A DNA stretch of 7,082 nt from Clostridia bacterium (GTDB lineage: Bacteria > Bacillota > Clostridia > Saccharofermentanales > UBA5734), in assembly GCA_009929975.1 (NCBI GenBank), contig RZZF01000096.1, forward strand, positions 1 to 7,082. The letters run 5' to 3'. Below the pieces are notes generated by a model. It was not told the DNA's origin. It saw only the letters and a program-made list of their open reading frames with translations, and did not search any database. Positions 1 to 6,767 of this stretch are shown one piece after another. The position numbers and the translations under genes are program-made. Numbering within the stretch: the first letter of the stretch is position 1; every line of letters begins with the position of its first letter.

Positions 1-23
1 GGATAATATTGTTCGCGTCTGTT

Positions 24-29
24 GAGGTG
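24..29 (+). promoter_or_regulatory. Ribosome binding site of yceD (decides the start)
   Basis: GAGGTG lies 4 bases before the ATG at 34. The in-frame TTG at 22 overlaps this site and has almost no upstream sequence for its own signal. The ATG at 34 also gives the usual short MKL-type N-terminus of the family, so it is preferred over TTG. Confidence 0.7.
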
Positions 30-33
30 TGCG

Positions 34-576
34 ATGAAACTGAAAATCAAATCCCTCGCGCGCGGATTGACAGATAGGATACCGGTCGACCTGGCTTTGC
101 AGCCTGATACGATCGCCGGACCGTTTCCGGATATTGAACTGACCGGACCGCTGTCGCTCAAAGGCGAGCTGGTCAGTGATGATGATGGAACCTACCGTCT
201 CGAGGCCCGGATGACCGTGACGGTGAACGGTACATGTGCCCGTTGTCTGAGTCAGGTGAAGCTGGAACTGGATGTACCGGTTGTCGTGTTCTTTGTCCCC
301 GATGAACACCCGACGGTCCGCCGGCCCGGTGAAGAAGCCGATGATGAGCAGCTGGACGACGACAAGGTTTACGCGTTCAGGGACCATGAGATTGATATCG
401 GGCAAGTCATTCGCGATGAACTGCTTCTGGCAGTGCCGAACCGGCTGTACTGCCGTGATGACTGTCAGGGACTCTGTCCGGTCTGCGGACAGAATATGAA
501 TAATGGAAAATGTCGCTGCGCGGAAGAACATCAGGTTGATGAATCTCCGTTCAGCCGTTTAAAAGAATTGCTGTAG
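34..576 (+). CDS. yceD: YceD/DUF177 family protein (180 aa)
   Basis: A small cytoplasmic protein of the DUF177/YceD family, nearly always encoded just upstream of rpmF. The family is linked to ribosomal RNA or large-subunit metabolism, but its molecular activity is not settled. Seen here: a beta-rich N-terminal half with a first cysteine pair, C68-x2-C71 (GTCARC), an acidic linker at about residues 99-112, and a C-terminal cysteine cluster at C140, C144, C148, C151, C160 and C162 with the family pattern LCPVCGQNMNNGKCRC, which suggests metal binding. The length of 180 aa is normal. The gene ends in TAG at 574-576 after a typical SRLKELL tail, and rpmF starts 37 bases later, so the two are very probably co-transcribed. 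The family call is secure; the function is inferred from context. Confidence 0.92.
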   Translation: MKLKIKSLARGLTDRIPVDLALQPDTIAGPFPDIELTGPLSLKGELVSDDDGTYRLEARMTVTVNGTCARCLSQVKLELDVPVVVFFVPDEHPTVRRPGEEADDEQLDDDKVYAFRDHEIDIGQVIRDELLLAVPNRLYCRDDCQGLCPVCGQNMNNGKCRCAEEHQVDESPFSRLKELL

Positions 577-599
577 GGCATTAGCTCTTCGCACAATAT

Positions 600-606
600 G
601 GAGGTG
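600..606 (+). promoter_or_regulatory. Strong Shine-Dalgarno of rpmF
   Basis: GGAGGTG sits 7 bases before the rpmF ATG at 614. It is among the best matches to the anti-Shine-Dalgarno sequence in the window, as expected for a ribosomal protein made in high amounts. Confidence 0.75.
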
Positions 607-613
607 TAGAGGA

Positions 614-799
614 ATGGCAAATCCAAAACGTAAATGGTCAAAAGCACGTACAGCCCGTGCCCGCTCAAACTGGAAACTGAGTCTCCCCGGGCTGGTTGAA
701 TGCCCGCAGTGCCATACACAGAAATTGCCACACAAGGTGTGCAAGACCTGTGGCTATTATAAAGGCAAAGCCGTCGTTCAGACTGAAGATCAGGAATAA
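614..799 (+). CDS. rpmF: Ribosomal protein bL32 (61 aa), zinc-binding form
   Basis: Structural protein of the large ribosomal subunit. The start MANPKRKWSKARTARAR is the classic basic L32 N-terminus that threads into rRNA. A four-cysteine zinc ribbon follows: C30-x2-C33 (CPQC) and C43-x2-C46 (CKTC). It is therefore the C+ zinc-binding form rather than the cysteine-less C- paralogue that some bacteria express under zinc limitation. The length is normal. The gene follows yceD with its own strong ribosome binding site and ends in TAA (797-799), which touches an inverted repeat and is followed by a terminator. In many Firmicutes fapR and plsX come next; here they do not. Confidence 0.97.
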   Translation: MANPKRKWSKARTARARSNWKLSLPGLVECPQCHTQKLPHKVCKTCGYYKGKAVVQTEDQE

Positions 800-836
800 A
801 CAATCGACAGACTGTCTGTCACGATCTGGATTGTTT
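798..836 (+). repeat. Nested inverted repeat between rpmF stop and terminator
   Basis: The outer arms AAACAATC (798-805) and GATTGTTT (829-836) are perfect 8-bp complements. Directly inside the left arm lies GACAGAC-T-GTCTGTC (806-820), a perfect 7-bp dyad around one base that folds as a 6-bp hairpin with loop CTG. ACGATCTG (821-828) stays unpaired. An alternative pairing, ATCG (803-806) with CGAT (822-825), would extend the inner hairpin instead and exclude most of the outer stem. The left arm includes the last bases of the rpmF stop codon. It could stabilise the 3' end of the yceD-rpmF transcript or be an operator-like dyad. The repeat is seen; its role is inferred. Confidence 0.65.
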
Positions 837-872
837 AGCAGCGGGGATGAGCAGTCACTCTCGCTGCTTTTT
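837..872 (+). terminator. Rho-independent terminator after rpmF
   Basis: The 7-bp perfect stem AGCAGCG (837-843) with CGCTGCT (862-868) is followed by TTTTT (868-872, the first T pairing in the stem). Inside, GAG (849-851) can pair with CTC (858-860), leaving a bulge on the 5' side. The short T run and bulged stem suggest incomplete termination. No convincing promoter is visible between it and the DUF512 start only 23 bases later, so some read-through into DUF512-der is likely. Confidence 0.75.
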
Positions 873-881
873 GCTGATTGA

Positions 882-887
882 AAGGGG
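882..887 (+). promoter_or_regulatory. Ribosome binding site of the DUF512 gene (decides the start)
   Basis: AAGGGG lies 8 bases before the ATG at 896 but only 2 bases before the in-frame ATG at 890, and it lies downstream of the in-frame TTG at 878. Spacing therefore favours 896 as the start codon. Confidence 0.55.
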
Positions 888-895
888 AAATGATC

Positions 896-2338
896 ATGCA
901 TGAGTCGAAGCCGGAAAGGCTCCAGGGACATGCCATCGCCGCGGTTGATCCGGATAGTATCGCCGCTGAGCTTGGCCTGCGCCGGGGCGACCTTGTCCTG
1001 ATGCTCGATGGCCGTGAGATCGTTGACGCTTTTGATTTCTATCTTTGGCAGCTGGAACCGCAGCTCATCCTGACCGTCAGGACAATCGATGGCGAACTGT
1101 TGGAATTTGATATCGAAAAAGACGCGGATGAGCCGCTTGGCCTCTCCTTTGAACAGGCCATGCTGGACGATTGCCGCTCCTGCCATAATCGATGTGTTTT
1201 CTGTTTTATCGACCAGCTGCCGCCCGGAATGCGTGACACCCTTTATTTCAAGGATGATGATCTGCGCATGTCGTTTCTCAGCGGAAATTACGTGACATTG
1301 ACGAATATGACGGATTCTGAGCTGGACCGGCTGATCAGCCACCGTCTGTCACCGATGAATATTTCTGTCCATACAACCAATCCGAAACTGCGCCGCCTGA
1401 TGATGGGAAATCGCAAAGCTGATCAGATCATGGAACGGCTGAACCGGATCGCGCAGGCTGAATTGCTCATCAATGCCCAGATCGTCCTGTGTCCCGGTCT
1501 GAATGATCTCGACGAGCTGGAGCGGACTCTGACCGATCTGACATCACTGGGAGCCGCATTGAACAGTGTCGCGATCGTACCGGTCGGTCTGACCCGTTTT
1601 CGCCAGCCAAACAAACTCTACCAGCTGAGGCCGGTCGGACCTGAGGAAGCTGCTCAGCTGCTGCAGGCGGTTCACCGCTGGCAGGAACGGCTGCTCAGCC
1701 AGTCCGGCCGCCGTGTCATATACGCCGCGGATGAGTTTTATCTGCAGGCCGGCTGGCCGCTGCCGGAAGAGGCTGCCTATGATGGCTACCCTCAACTGGA
1801 AAACGGCATCGGCATGGCCACCCGGACCCGTACGGTGATCCTAGAAAGTCTGGTGGTGTCAACCAGCAGCGCCGCACCTGACCGATCCGCCTGGCCGAAG
1901 CGTTTGTCCGCGATATCTCAGGCGAAGCCGGCTGATGCCATCCTCCATGCCACCGGCCGTTCTTTCGCGCCGCTGCTGGCCAGCCTGGCGACCGAAATGG
2001 CCGCTAAGGTACCGGCTGAACTGGCAACAGTTCCGATCGATAATGAGCTCTTCGGCACTTCGATCACAGTCACCGGCCTGCTGACCGGGCAGGATCTGAT
2101 CCGTCAGCTGCCGGAATCCATCGATGAAATGCGCCGCAAGGGGCATCAGTCGATCCATCTTCTGATACCGGCGAATTGTCTGCGTGCTGACAGTGATGTG
2201 ATGCTTGATGACACCACACTGCAGAATATCGCGGACCGGCTGGGCCTTCCGGTTCATGTCTGCAAGCCTGATGGCAGTGACTGGCTGCCGGTCCTCCGTC
2301 ATCTGACATGTGAGAAAGGAATGAGTCTGGATGGGTAA
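896..2338 (+). CDS. DUF512 protein: PDZ-like plus radical SAM-type FeS protein (480 aa)
   Basis: A conserved protein of unknown reaction, probably a cytoplasmic iron-sulfur enzyme. Order of parts: a PDZ-like N-terminal domain at about residues 10-75 (AAELGLRRGDLVLMLDGREI); a cysteine cluster C93, C96, C100, C103 containing the radical-SAM pattern C96-x3-C100-x2-C103 (CHNRCVFCF) followed by IDQLPPGMRDTLYFKDDDLR; a TIM-barrel-like middle with NYVTLTN (131-137) and ISVHTTNP (156-163); and the DUF512 C-terminal part with PQLENGIGM (299-307), FGTSITVTGLLTG (386-398) and LLIPANCLR (422-430). Length and order match the clostridial and cyanobacterial DUF512 family. ATG 896 was chosen by ribosome-binding-site spacing; 890 and TTG 878 are alternatives. 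The last 8 bases overlap der, so the two are probably translationally coupled. The family call is firm; the substrate is unknown. Confidence 0.93.
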   Translation: MHESKPERLQGHAIAAVDPDSIAAELGLRRGDLVLMLDGREIVDAFDFYLWQLEPQLILTVRTIDGELLEFDIEKDADEPLGLSFEQAMLDDCRSCHNRCVFCFIDQLPPGMRDTLYFKDDDLRMSFLSGNYVTLTNMTDSELDRLISHRLSPMNISVHTTNPKLRRLMMGNRKADQIMERLNRIAQAELLINAQIVLCPGLNDLDELERTLTDLTSLGAALNSVAIVPVGLTRFRQPNKLYQLRPVGPEEAAQLLQAVHRWQERLLSQSGRRVIYAADEFYLQAGWPLPEEAAYDGYPQLENGIGMATRTRTVILESLVVSTSSAAPDRSAWPKRLSAISQAKPADAILHATGRSFAPLLASLATEMAAKVPAELATVPIDNELFGTSITVTGLLTGQDLIRQLPESIDEMRRKGHQSIHLLIPANCLRADSDVMLDDTTLQNIADRLGLPVHVCKPDGSDWLPVLRHLTCEKGMSLDG

Positions 2339-3656
2339 ACCTGTTGTCGCCATTGTCGGGCGTCCCAATGTAGGAAAATCAACATTCTTTAATGTTCTGG
2401 CCGGCGAGCGTGTCTCGATCGTCGATGATATGCCGGGTGTCACGCGGGACCGTGTCTATGTCGACAGTGAATGGAACGGCCGTCATTTTTCAGTGGTTGA
2501 CACCGGCGGTATTGAGCCGAACAGCGATGATATCATTCTCAGCCAGATGCGTGATCAGGCATTGATCGCGATTGAGACGGCGGATGTAATTGTCTTTCTG
2601 ACCGATCTGAAAAGCGGCGTAACCGCGGATGATCATGAAATCGCCACTTTGCTGCGCAAATCAGGCAAGCCGGTCATTGTCGCGATCAATAAAGTCGATC
2701 ATGTGGGTGAAATGCCGGCGGAGGCCTATGAATTCTATAATCTGGGCCTTGGCGACATCTACACGGTTTCAGCGGCCCACCGATTGGGTTTCGGGGAACT
2801 TCTGGACGCGATTTATGACCATTTCCCGCCGGAACTCGATAATGAGAATGAAGACGACCGGATCCGAATCGCCGTGATCGGCAAGCCGAATGCCGGTAAA
2901 TCATCTCTGATCAACCGTATGCTGGGGAACCAGCGCCTGATTGTCTCAGACATTCCCGGCACAACCCGTGATGCCGTCGATTCCGATCTCGATAATGAGT
3001 TCGGCCGGTATACGCTGATCGATACCGCTGGCCTGCGCCGCAAAAGCCGGATTGAAGACCGGGTCGAGAAATACAGCATGATCCGTTCACTGGCCGCGGT
3101 TGACCGCGCGTCCGTCTGCCTGATCATGATCGATGCGACAGAAGGTGTGACCGAACAGGATACCAAAGTCGCCGGCCATGCCCATAACAGCGGCAAAGCT
3201 TCGATCATTGTGGTCAACAAGTGGGATCTGATTGAAAAAGAGACCGGCACGCTCGAACAATTCAAGCGCGAGGTGCAGTCCCGCTTCATGTTCATGCAAT
3301 ATGCGCCGGTTGTGTTCATATCCGCACTGACCGGACAACGCGTCCGCGACCTGTTCAAGCTGGTCAACCAGGTGTACGAACAGGCGGGCCGTCGTCTGAC
3401 CACCGGTCTGCTCAATGACATTCTGGCCGAATCAACGGCCAGAGTCCCGCCGCCCCAGGATAAAGGACGGAGTTTGAAAATATATTACGGAACACAGGTC
3501 GGCATACATCCGCCACAAATCGCGCTCTTCATTAACGATCGTGATCTGATGCACTACTCCTATGAGCGGTATCTTGAGAACCAGCTGCGGATCAACTTCG
3601 GTTTTGACGGCAGCCCGATCTGGTTCCTGCTGCGGCCCAAAACAGAAAAATCATAA
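2331..3656 (+). CDS. der: Ribosome biogenesis GTPase Der (EngA), 441 aa
   Basis: An essential double-GTPase that binds the 50S precursor and drives late large-subunit assembly. GTPase domain 1 has G1 GRPNVGKS (10-17), G3 DTGG (57-60), G4 NKVD (120-123) and a G5-like SA (147-148). After an acidic linker (about 167-177, [10 protein letters not shown]), domain 2 has G1 GKPNAGKS (184-191), G3 DTAG (231-234) followed by [15 protein letters not shown], and G4 NKWD (296-299). The C-terminal KH-like domain spans about 355-435 with [13 protein letters not shown] and [10 protein letters not shown]. The length is normal and every key GTPase residue is present. The start codon overlaps the DUF512 stop by 8 bases, with AAAGGA at 2315-2320 as the ribosome binding site. 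The G5 loop of domain 1 reads SAAHRLG where HG-R/x-G is usual. It is followed 50 bases later by typA rather than by plsY-gpsA, its frequent clostridial neighbours. Confidence 0.98.
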   Translation: MGKPVVAIVGRPNVGKSTFFNVLAGERVSIVDDMPGVTRDRVYVDSEWNGRHFSVVDTGGIEPNSDDIILSQMRDQALIAIETADVIVFLTDLKSGVTADDHEIATLLRKSGKPVIVAINKVDHVGEMPAEAYEFYNLGLGDIYTVSAAHRLGFGELLDAIYDHFPPELDNENEDDRIRIAVIGKPNAGKSSLINRMLGNQRLIVSDIPGTTRDAVDSDLDNEFGRYTLIDTAGLRRKSRIEDRVEKYSMIRSLAAVDRASVCLIMIDATEGVTEQDTKVAGHAHNSGKASIIVVNKWDLIEKETGTLEQFKREVQSRFMFMQYAPVVFISALTGQRVRDLFKLVNQVYEQAGRRLTTGLLNDILAESTARVPPPQDKGRSLKIYYGTQVGIHPPQIALFINDRDLMHYSYERYLENQLRINFGFDGSPIWFLLRPKTEKS

Positions 3657-3706
3657 TACTGCGGCTGCGCTGCGGCCGGGATTGACAGGAAGGAAGAAAC
3701 ACAAAC

Positions 3707-5557
3707 GTGATCAAACAGAATGAGGAACTTCGCAATATTGCGATTATTGCCCATGTTGACCATGGTAAAACAACCGTTGTGGACGCGCTGCTCCGCCAGA
3801 GCGGTATCTTTCGCGAGAATGAGCAGGTTGTTGAGCAGGTCATGGACTCCAATGATCTTGAGAGGGAGCGCGGTATTACCATCCTGGCCAAAAATACCGC
3901 GATCGAATATAACGGAATCCGGATCAATATCGTTGATACACCGGGACATGCTGATTTCGGCGGTGAGGTGGAGCGGATCCTGAAAATGGTTGATGGTGTC
4001 ATGCTGGTCGTCGACGCTTATGACGGCCCGATGCCGCAGACCCGGTTCGTTCTGCGTAAAGCGCTTGACATGGGTCTTCTGCCGATCGTTCTGATCAATA
4101 AAGTCGACCGTCCTGACGCCCGCCCGGCGGAAGTTGAGGACATGGTGCTTGAATTGTTCATTGAACTCGGTGCCGATGACGATCAGCTCGATTTTCCGGT
4201 TCTTTACGCGTCCGCCCGGGATGGGTACGCGTCGGCAAATCTAAAAGACCTGACGGCCTTTACCGGAAAAACTGACCTGGACTTCAACTTCAGGCCGGTT
4301 TATGAGGCGATCATTTCAGTCATCCCCAGTCCGAAAGGTGATCCTGACCAGCCTTTACAGCTGCTCGTATCGAATATCGACTATGACAATTACATCGGCC
4401 GGATCGCGATCGGACGCGTGGAACGCGGCACGGTGCGCCAGGGCCAGACCGTTTCTGTCTGCGGCTTTGACGACCAGAGTGTGACCACCGCCCGGGTGGT
4501 CAAGCTGTTTCGCTTCGAAGGGCTGCACCGTACGGAAATCGAGCAGGCTGGTATCGGCGAGATTGTCTGTCTGGCTGGTATACCGGAAATCAATATCGGT
4601 GATACGATCTGCGACCGCGAGCATCCTGAACCGCTGCCCTTCATCAATATTGATGAACCGACGATCGCTATGACCTTCAGTGTCAACGACAGTCCTTTCG
4701 CCGGCAATGAGGGCCGCTTCGTCACCTCGCGTCAGTTGAGGGAACGCCTGTTCCGCGAGATGGAGACGAACGTTTCCATGCGGCTGGAGGAGACGGACAC
4801 GACGGAATCCTTCATTATCAAAGGCCGCGGAGAACTGCATCTTTCAATCCTGATCGAGACGATGCGGCGCGAAGGCTATGAATTTCAGGTGTCAAAACCC
4901 CGCGTCATCATCAAGACGATTGACGGGGTTGAAGTTGAACCGGTTGAACTGGTCATGGTTGATGTACCGGAAAATTTCGTCGGTGCCGTCATTCAGAAGA
5001 TGAGCGGACGCCGCGCGGAACTGATCAACATGCTGCCGCCGGAGAAAGGATACTCCCGACTGGAGTTCCGTATCCCCTCACGAGGCCTGATCGGCTATCG
5101 CTCCGAGTTTTTGACCGACACAAAGGGCAATGGTATAATGAACAGCGTTATTGACGGGTTTGAGCCTCTCAAAGGCGATATTGAAACACGCAGCCACGGT
5201 GTGCTGGTCGCCTGGGAATCAGGCGAGGCGATGGCTTATGGTCTCTATCATGCCCAGGAACGGGGCAGTCTGATGATCGGACCCGGAACACAGGTTTATG
5301 CCGGCATGATCGTTGGCAGCACTCCGAAAAATGAAGATATCGTCGTGAATGTCTGCAAGCGCAAGCATGTCACGAATATGCGCGCCTCAGGTTCGGATGA
5401 CGCATTGCGGTTGGTCACACCCAATAATCTGAGCCTTGAGCAGTGTCTGGAATTCGTCGGTGATGATGAACTGATCGAGATCACACCGAAATCGATCCGC
5501 CTGCGCAAGCGGCTGTTGAACGCTGATCTGCGTGCCAAACAGCGCTCTCGGATCTGA
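3707..5557 (+). CDS. typA: Translational GTPase TypA/BipA (616 aa)
   Basis: An EF-G-like ribosome-binding GTPase involved in stress and cold adaptation and in 50S assembly. The G domain has G1 AHVDHGKT (15-22), switch I RERGITI (53-59), G3 DTPGH (77-81), G4 NKVD (131-134) and G5 SA (169-170). A beta-barrel domain (about 205-305), the EF-G-like domains III and V (about 315-475, [10 protein letters not shown] at 371-380) and the BipA-specific C-terminal domain follow, with [12 protein letters not shown] (468-479) and the basic tail [15 protein letters not shown] (597-611). The length is typical. The start is GTG at 3707: AGGAAGGAAG (3687-3696) lies upstream, somewhat far at 10 or more bases, and the resulting N-terminus [20 protein letters not shown] fits the family well. 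It lies 50 bases after der and 34 bases before mltG. A strong promoter-like sequence lies inside the gene at 5111-5139. Confidence 0.98.
   Translation: MIKQNEELRNIAIIAHVDHGKTTVVDALLRQSGIFRENEQVVEQVMDSNDLERERGITILAKNTAIEYNGIRINIVDTPGHADFGGEVERILKMVDGVMLVVDAYDGPMPQTRFVLRKALDMGLLPIVLINKVDRPDARPAEVEDMVLELFIELGADDDQLDFPVLYASARDGYASANLKDLTAFTGKTDLDFNFRPVYEAIISVIPSPKGDPDQPLQLLVSNIDYDNYIGRIAIGRVERGTVRQGQTVSVCGFDDQSVTTARVVKLFRFEGLHRTEIEQAGIGEIVCLAGIPEINIGDTICDREHPEPLPFINIDEPTIAMTFSVNDSPFAGNEGRFVTSRQLRERLFREMETNVSMRLEETDTTESFIIKGRGELHLSILIETMRREGYEFQVSKPRVIIKTIDGVEVEPVELVMVDVPENFVGAVIQKMSGRRAELINMLPPEKGYSRLEFRIPSRGLIGYRSEFLTDTKGNGIMNSVIDGFEPLKGDIETRSHGVLVAWESGEAMAYGLYHAQERGSLMIGPGTQVYAGMIVGSTPKNEDIVVNVCKRKHVTNMRASGSDDALRLVTPNNLSLEQCLEFVGDDELIEITPKSIRLRKRLLNADLRAKQRSRI
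5111..5139 (+). promoter_or_regulatory. Putative sigma-A promoter inside typA, facing mltG
   Basis: TTGACC (5111-5116; 5 of 6 match to TTGACA), a 17-base spacer, and TATAAT (5134-5139; perfect) preceded by TG at 5131-5132, which makes an extended -10 element. Predicted transcription would start near 5146, about 445 bases before the mltG ATG. It overlaps codons for the conserved residues [10 protein letters not shown], so part of the match could come from the protein constraint, although the -10 depends on a rare ATA isoleucine codon. Seen in sequence; activity is inferred. Confidence 0.45.
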
Positions 5558-5579
5558 GAACTGATCCGCTGCCGATCAG
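5549..5579 (+). repeat. Two overlapping, mutually exclusive hairpins across the typA stop
   Basis: Hairpin A pairs CGGATC (5549-5554) with GATCCG (5563-5568), with the typA stop TGA (5555-5557) in its 8-base loop. Hairpin B pairs CTGATC (5561-5566) with GATCAG (5574-5579), with a 7-base loop. They share GATC at 5563-5566, so only one can form. B ends at the edge of the mltG ribosome binding site (GGAGG, 5580-5584). There is no T run, so neither is a terminator. GATC is common throughout this window, so chance is possible. Confidence 0.4.
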
Positions 5580-5591
5580 GGAGGTAACTGC

Positions 5592-6758
5592 ATGATTGCC
5601 AAAAGCATTACACGAACCATTACGATCGTTTTGGTTGTCTTTGCTTTACTGGCTGTATCCGCTGCCGGATTCTATTTCGGATTCAGTTATGTTCTTTCGC
5701 AAAATGAACGCTTCGACCGTCTCGATGAGCAATATGGCACGGGCGGGTCGATGAACGGTGAGATTGATCGTGATACGACGAACGCGGTTGAACTGGTGAT
5801 TCCCCGTGCGGCCGATACCCGCGACATCGCTGAATTGCTCAAGGAAAAGGGTGTCATCAAGAATGTGTTTGTTTTCACGATGCTGTCCAAGTTCAACGGC
5901 TTTGACGGAGCGTATATGGCCGGCACCCATTTTGTTCTTAAAACCATGAACTATGATGAGATCATGTACAGCCTCGTCCAGAAGCCACAGGCGGTCCGGG
6001 TGACTTTTCCGGAAGGACTGACTTATCGTGAGGTCAAGCAGCTGCTGCGTGACGCCCATGTCAACTTTGACGAGACCCGGCTGGATAACATGGTCCGAAA
6101 CCCCCAGTTTTTTCTTGATTACGAGTTCATCCGAGATATCGACAACCGTGAAGGCAGGGACTGGCTGCTGCAGGGCTACTTGTTTCCCGATACCTATGAG
6201 TTCGACCTGAACACAAATGAGGAAACCATCCTCCGCACGTTTCTCAACAACACTGAGCGCAAACTGGACGAGGATGATGGAAAGTACTTTGAACGCGCGG
6301 AACAGATGGGCCTGACCATGGATGAGGTGATGACGCTTGCGTCGATCATCCAGCTGGAGACCAGAGACGGGCAGGAGATGCGCTCGGTCGCCGGGGTCTA
6401 CTGGAAGCGCCTGAATGATGAAAACTGGACACTCAGCGCGGACCCGACCATCAATTATCTGCGCAAGGAGCACAATCTTGAGCCGAAGATGTGGCTGTCA
6501 CAGTATGAACTGAATATGTATTCAGATTCTCTTTACAACACCTATCAGCACAGAGGCCTGCCGCCCGGACCGATCTGTTCCCCGGGCCGCGACGCGATTC
6601 TCGCTGCGCTGTACCCTGAAACGAACAAATACTGGTTTTTCTCGGCGGCTTATGACGGAACAACGGCTTTCGCTGAGACCTTCGAGCAGCATGAAGCCAA
6701 CATCGCGCGGTATGACAGGGACAAGGCGGATGCGGAAGCTGCTGAAACCGAGGATTGA
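5592..6758 (+). CDS. mltG: Endolytic murein transglycosylase MltG (YceG-like, 388 aa)
   Basis: An inner-membrane lytic transglycosylase that cuts nascent peptidoglycan glycan strands and helps set strand length together with the elongation machinery. A short basic N-terminus is followed by one membrane helix (about residues 9-30), so the body faces outside. A LysM-like region spans about 65-140 (DIAELLKEKGVIKN, VTFPEGLTYREV), then the catalytic YceG domain with LQGYLFPDTYEF (193-204), LASIIQLET (249-257), SADPTINYL (282-290), YNTYQHRGLPPGPICSPG (315-332) and a C-terminal HEANIARY (367-374). Aligned to E. coli MltG from memory, the catalytic Glu218 matches E256 here, which is retained; the Glu two residues earlier is Gln254. 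The tail after residue 376 is acidic and Ala-rich. A strong ribosome binding site, GGAGG (5580-5584), sits 7 bases before ATG. It lies 34 bases after typA and 9 bases before the U32 gene. Confidence 0.95.
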   Translation: MIAKSITRTITIVLVVFALLAVSAAGFYFGFSYVLSQNERFDRLDEQYGTGGSMNGEIDRDTTNAVELVIPRAADTRDIAELLKEKGVIKNVFVFTMLSKFNGFDGAYMAGTHFVLKTMNYDEIMYSLVQKPQAVRVTFPEGLTYREVKQLLRDAHVNFDETRLDNMVRNPQFFLDYEFIRDIDNREGRDWLLQGYLFPDTYEFDLNTNEETILRTFLNNTERKLDEDDGKYFERAEQMGLTMDEVMTLASIIQLETRDGQEMRSVAGVYWKRLNDENWTLSADPTINYLRKEHNLEPKMWLSQYELNMYSDSLYNTYQHRGLPPGPICSPGRDAILAALYPETNKYWFFSAAYDGTTAFAETFEQHEANIARYDRDKADAEAAETED

Positions 6759-6767
6759 GGCCGCCTG

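Noticed and set aside
2..7. GATAAT as a -10 box for yceD
   Set aside because: Its position, about 26 bases before the ATG at 34, would be plausible, but any -35 lies outside the window, so it cannot be supported.
67..72. Perfect TTGACA inside yceD
   Set aside because: The sequence 17 bases on (CCTGGC) is not a -10, and nearby spacings do not help either.
568..597. TTGCTG-N18-CACAAT as a promoter for rpmF
   Set aside because: Only 3 and 4 matches of 6. The short gap and the family context support co-transcription with yceD.
574..633. TAG as a reassigned sense codon across the genome
   Set aside because: YceD ends at TAG with a normal C-terminus. Read-through would meet another TAG at 607-609 and then run to TAA 631-633 inside rpmF.
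665..1342. Long open frames on the minus strand (also 1859-2443 and 5646-6473)
   Set aside because: They lie opposite strongly conserved genes, have no recognisable domains or ribosome binding sites, and are expected from the codon usage of the plus-strand genes.
2736..2741. TATAAT inside der
   Set aside because: No -35-like sequence at 16-18 bases upstream and no TG extension, so it is a chance match in codons.
3659..3678. GC-rich hairpin and repeated CTGCGGC after der, as a terminator
   Set aside because: Only a 4-bp stem (CGGC with GCCG) and no T run follow. It does not look like an intrinsic terminator.
3682..3687. Perfect TTGACA between der and typA, as a -35 box
   Set aside because: No -10-like hexamer exists 15-19 bases downstream (the region is the typA start), and it abuts the ribosome binding site.
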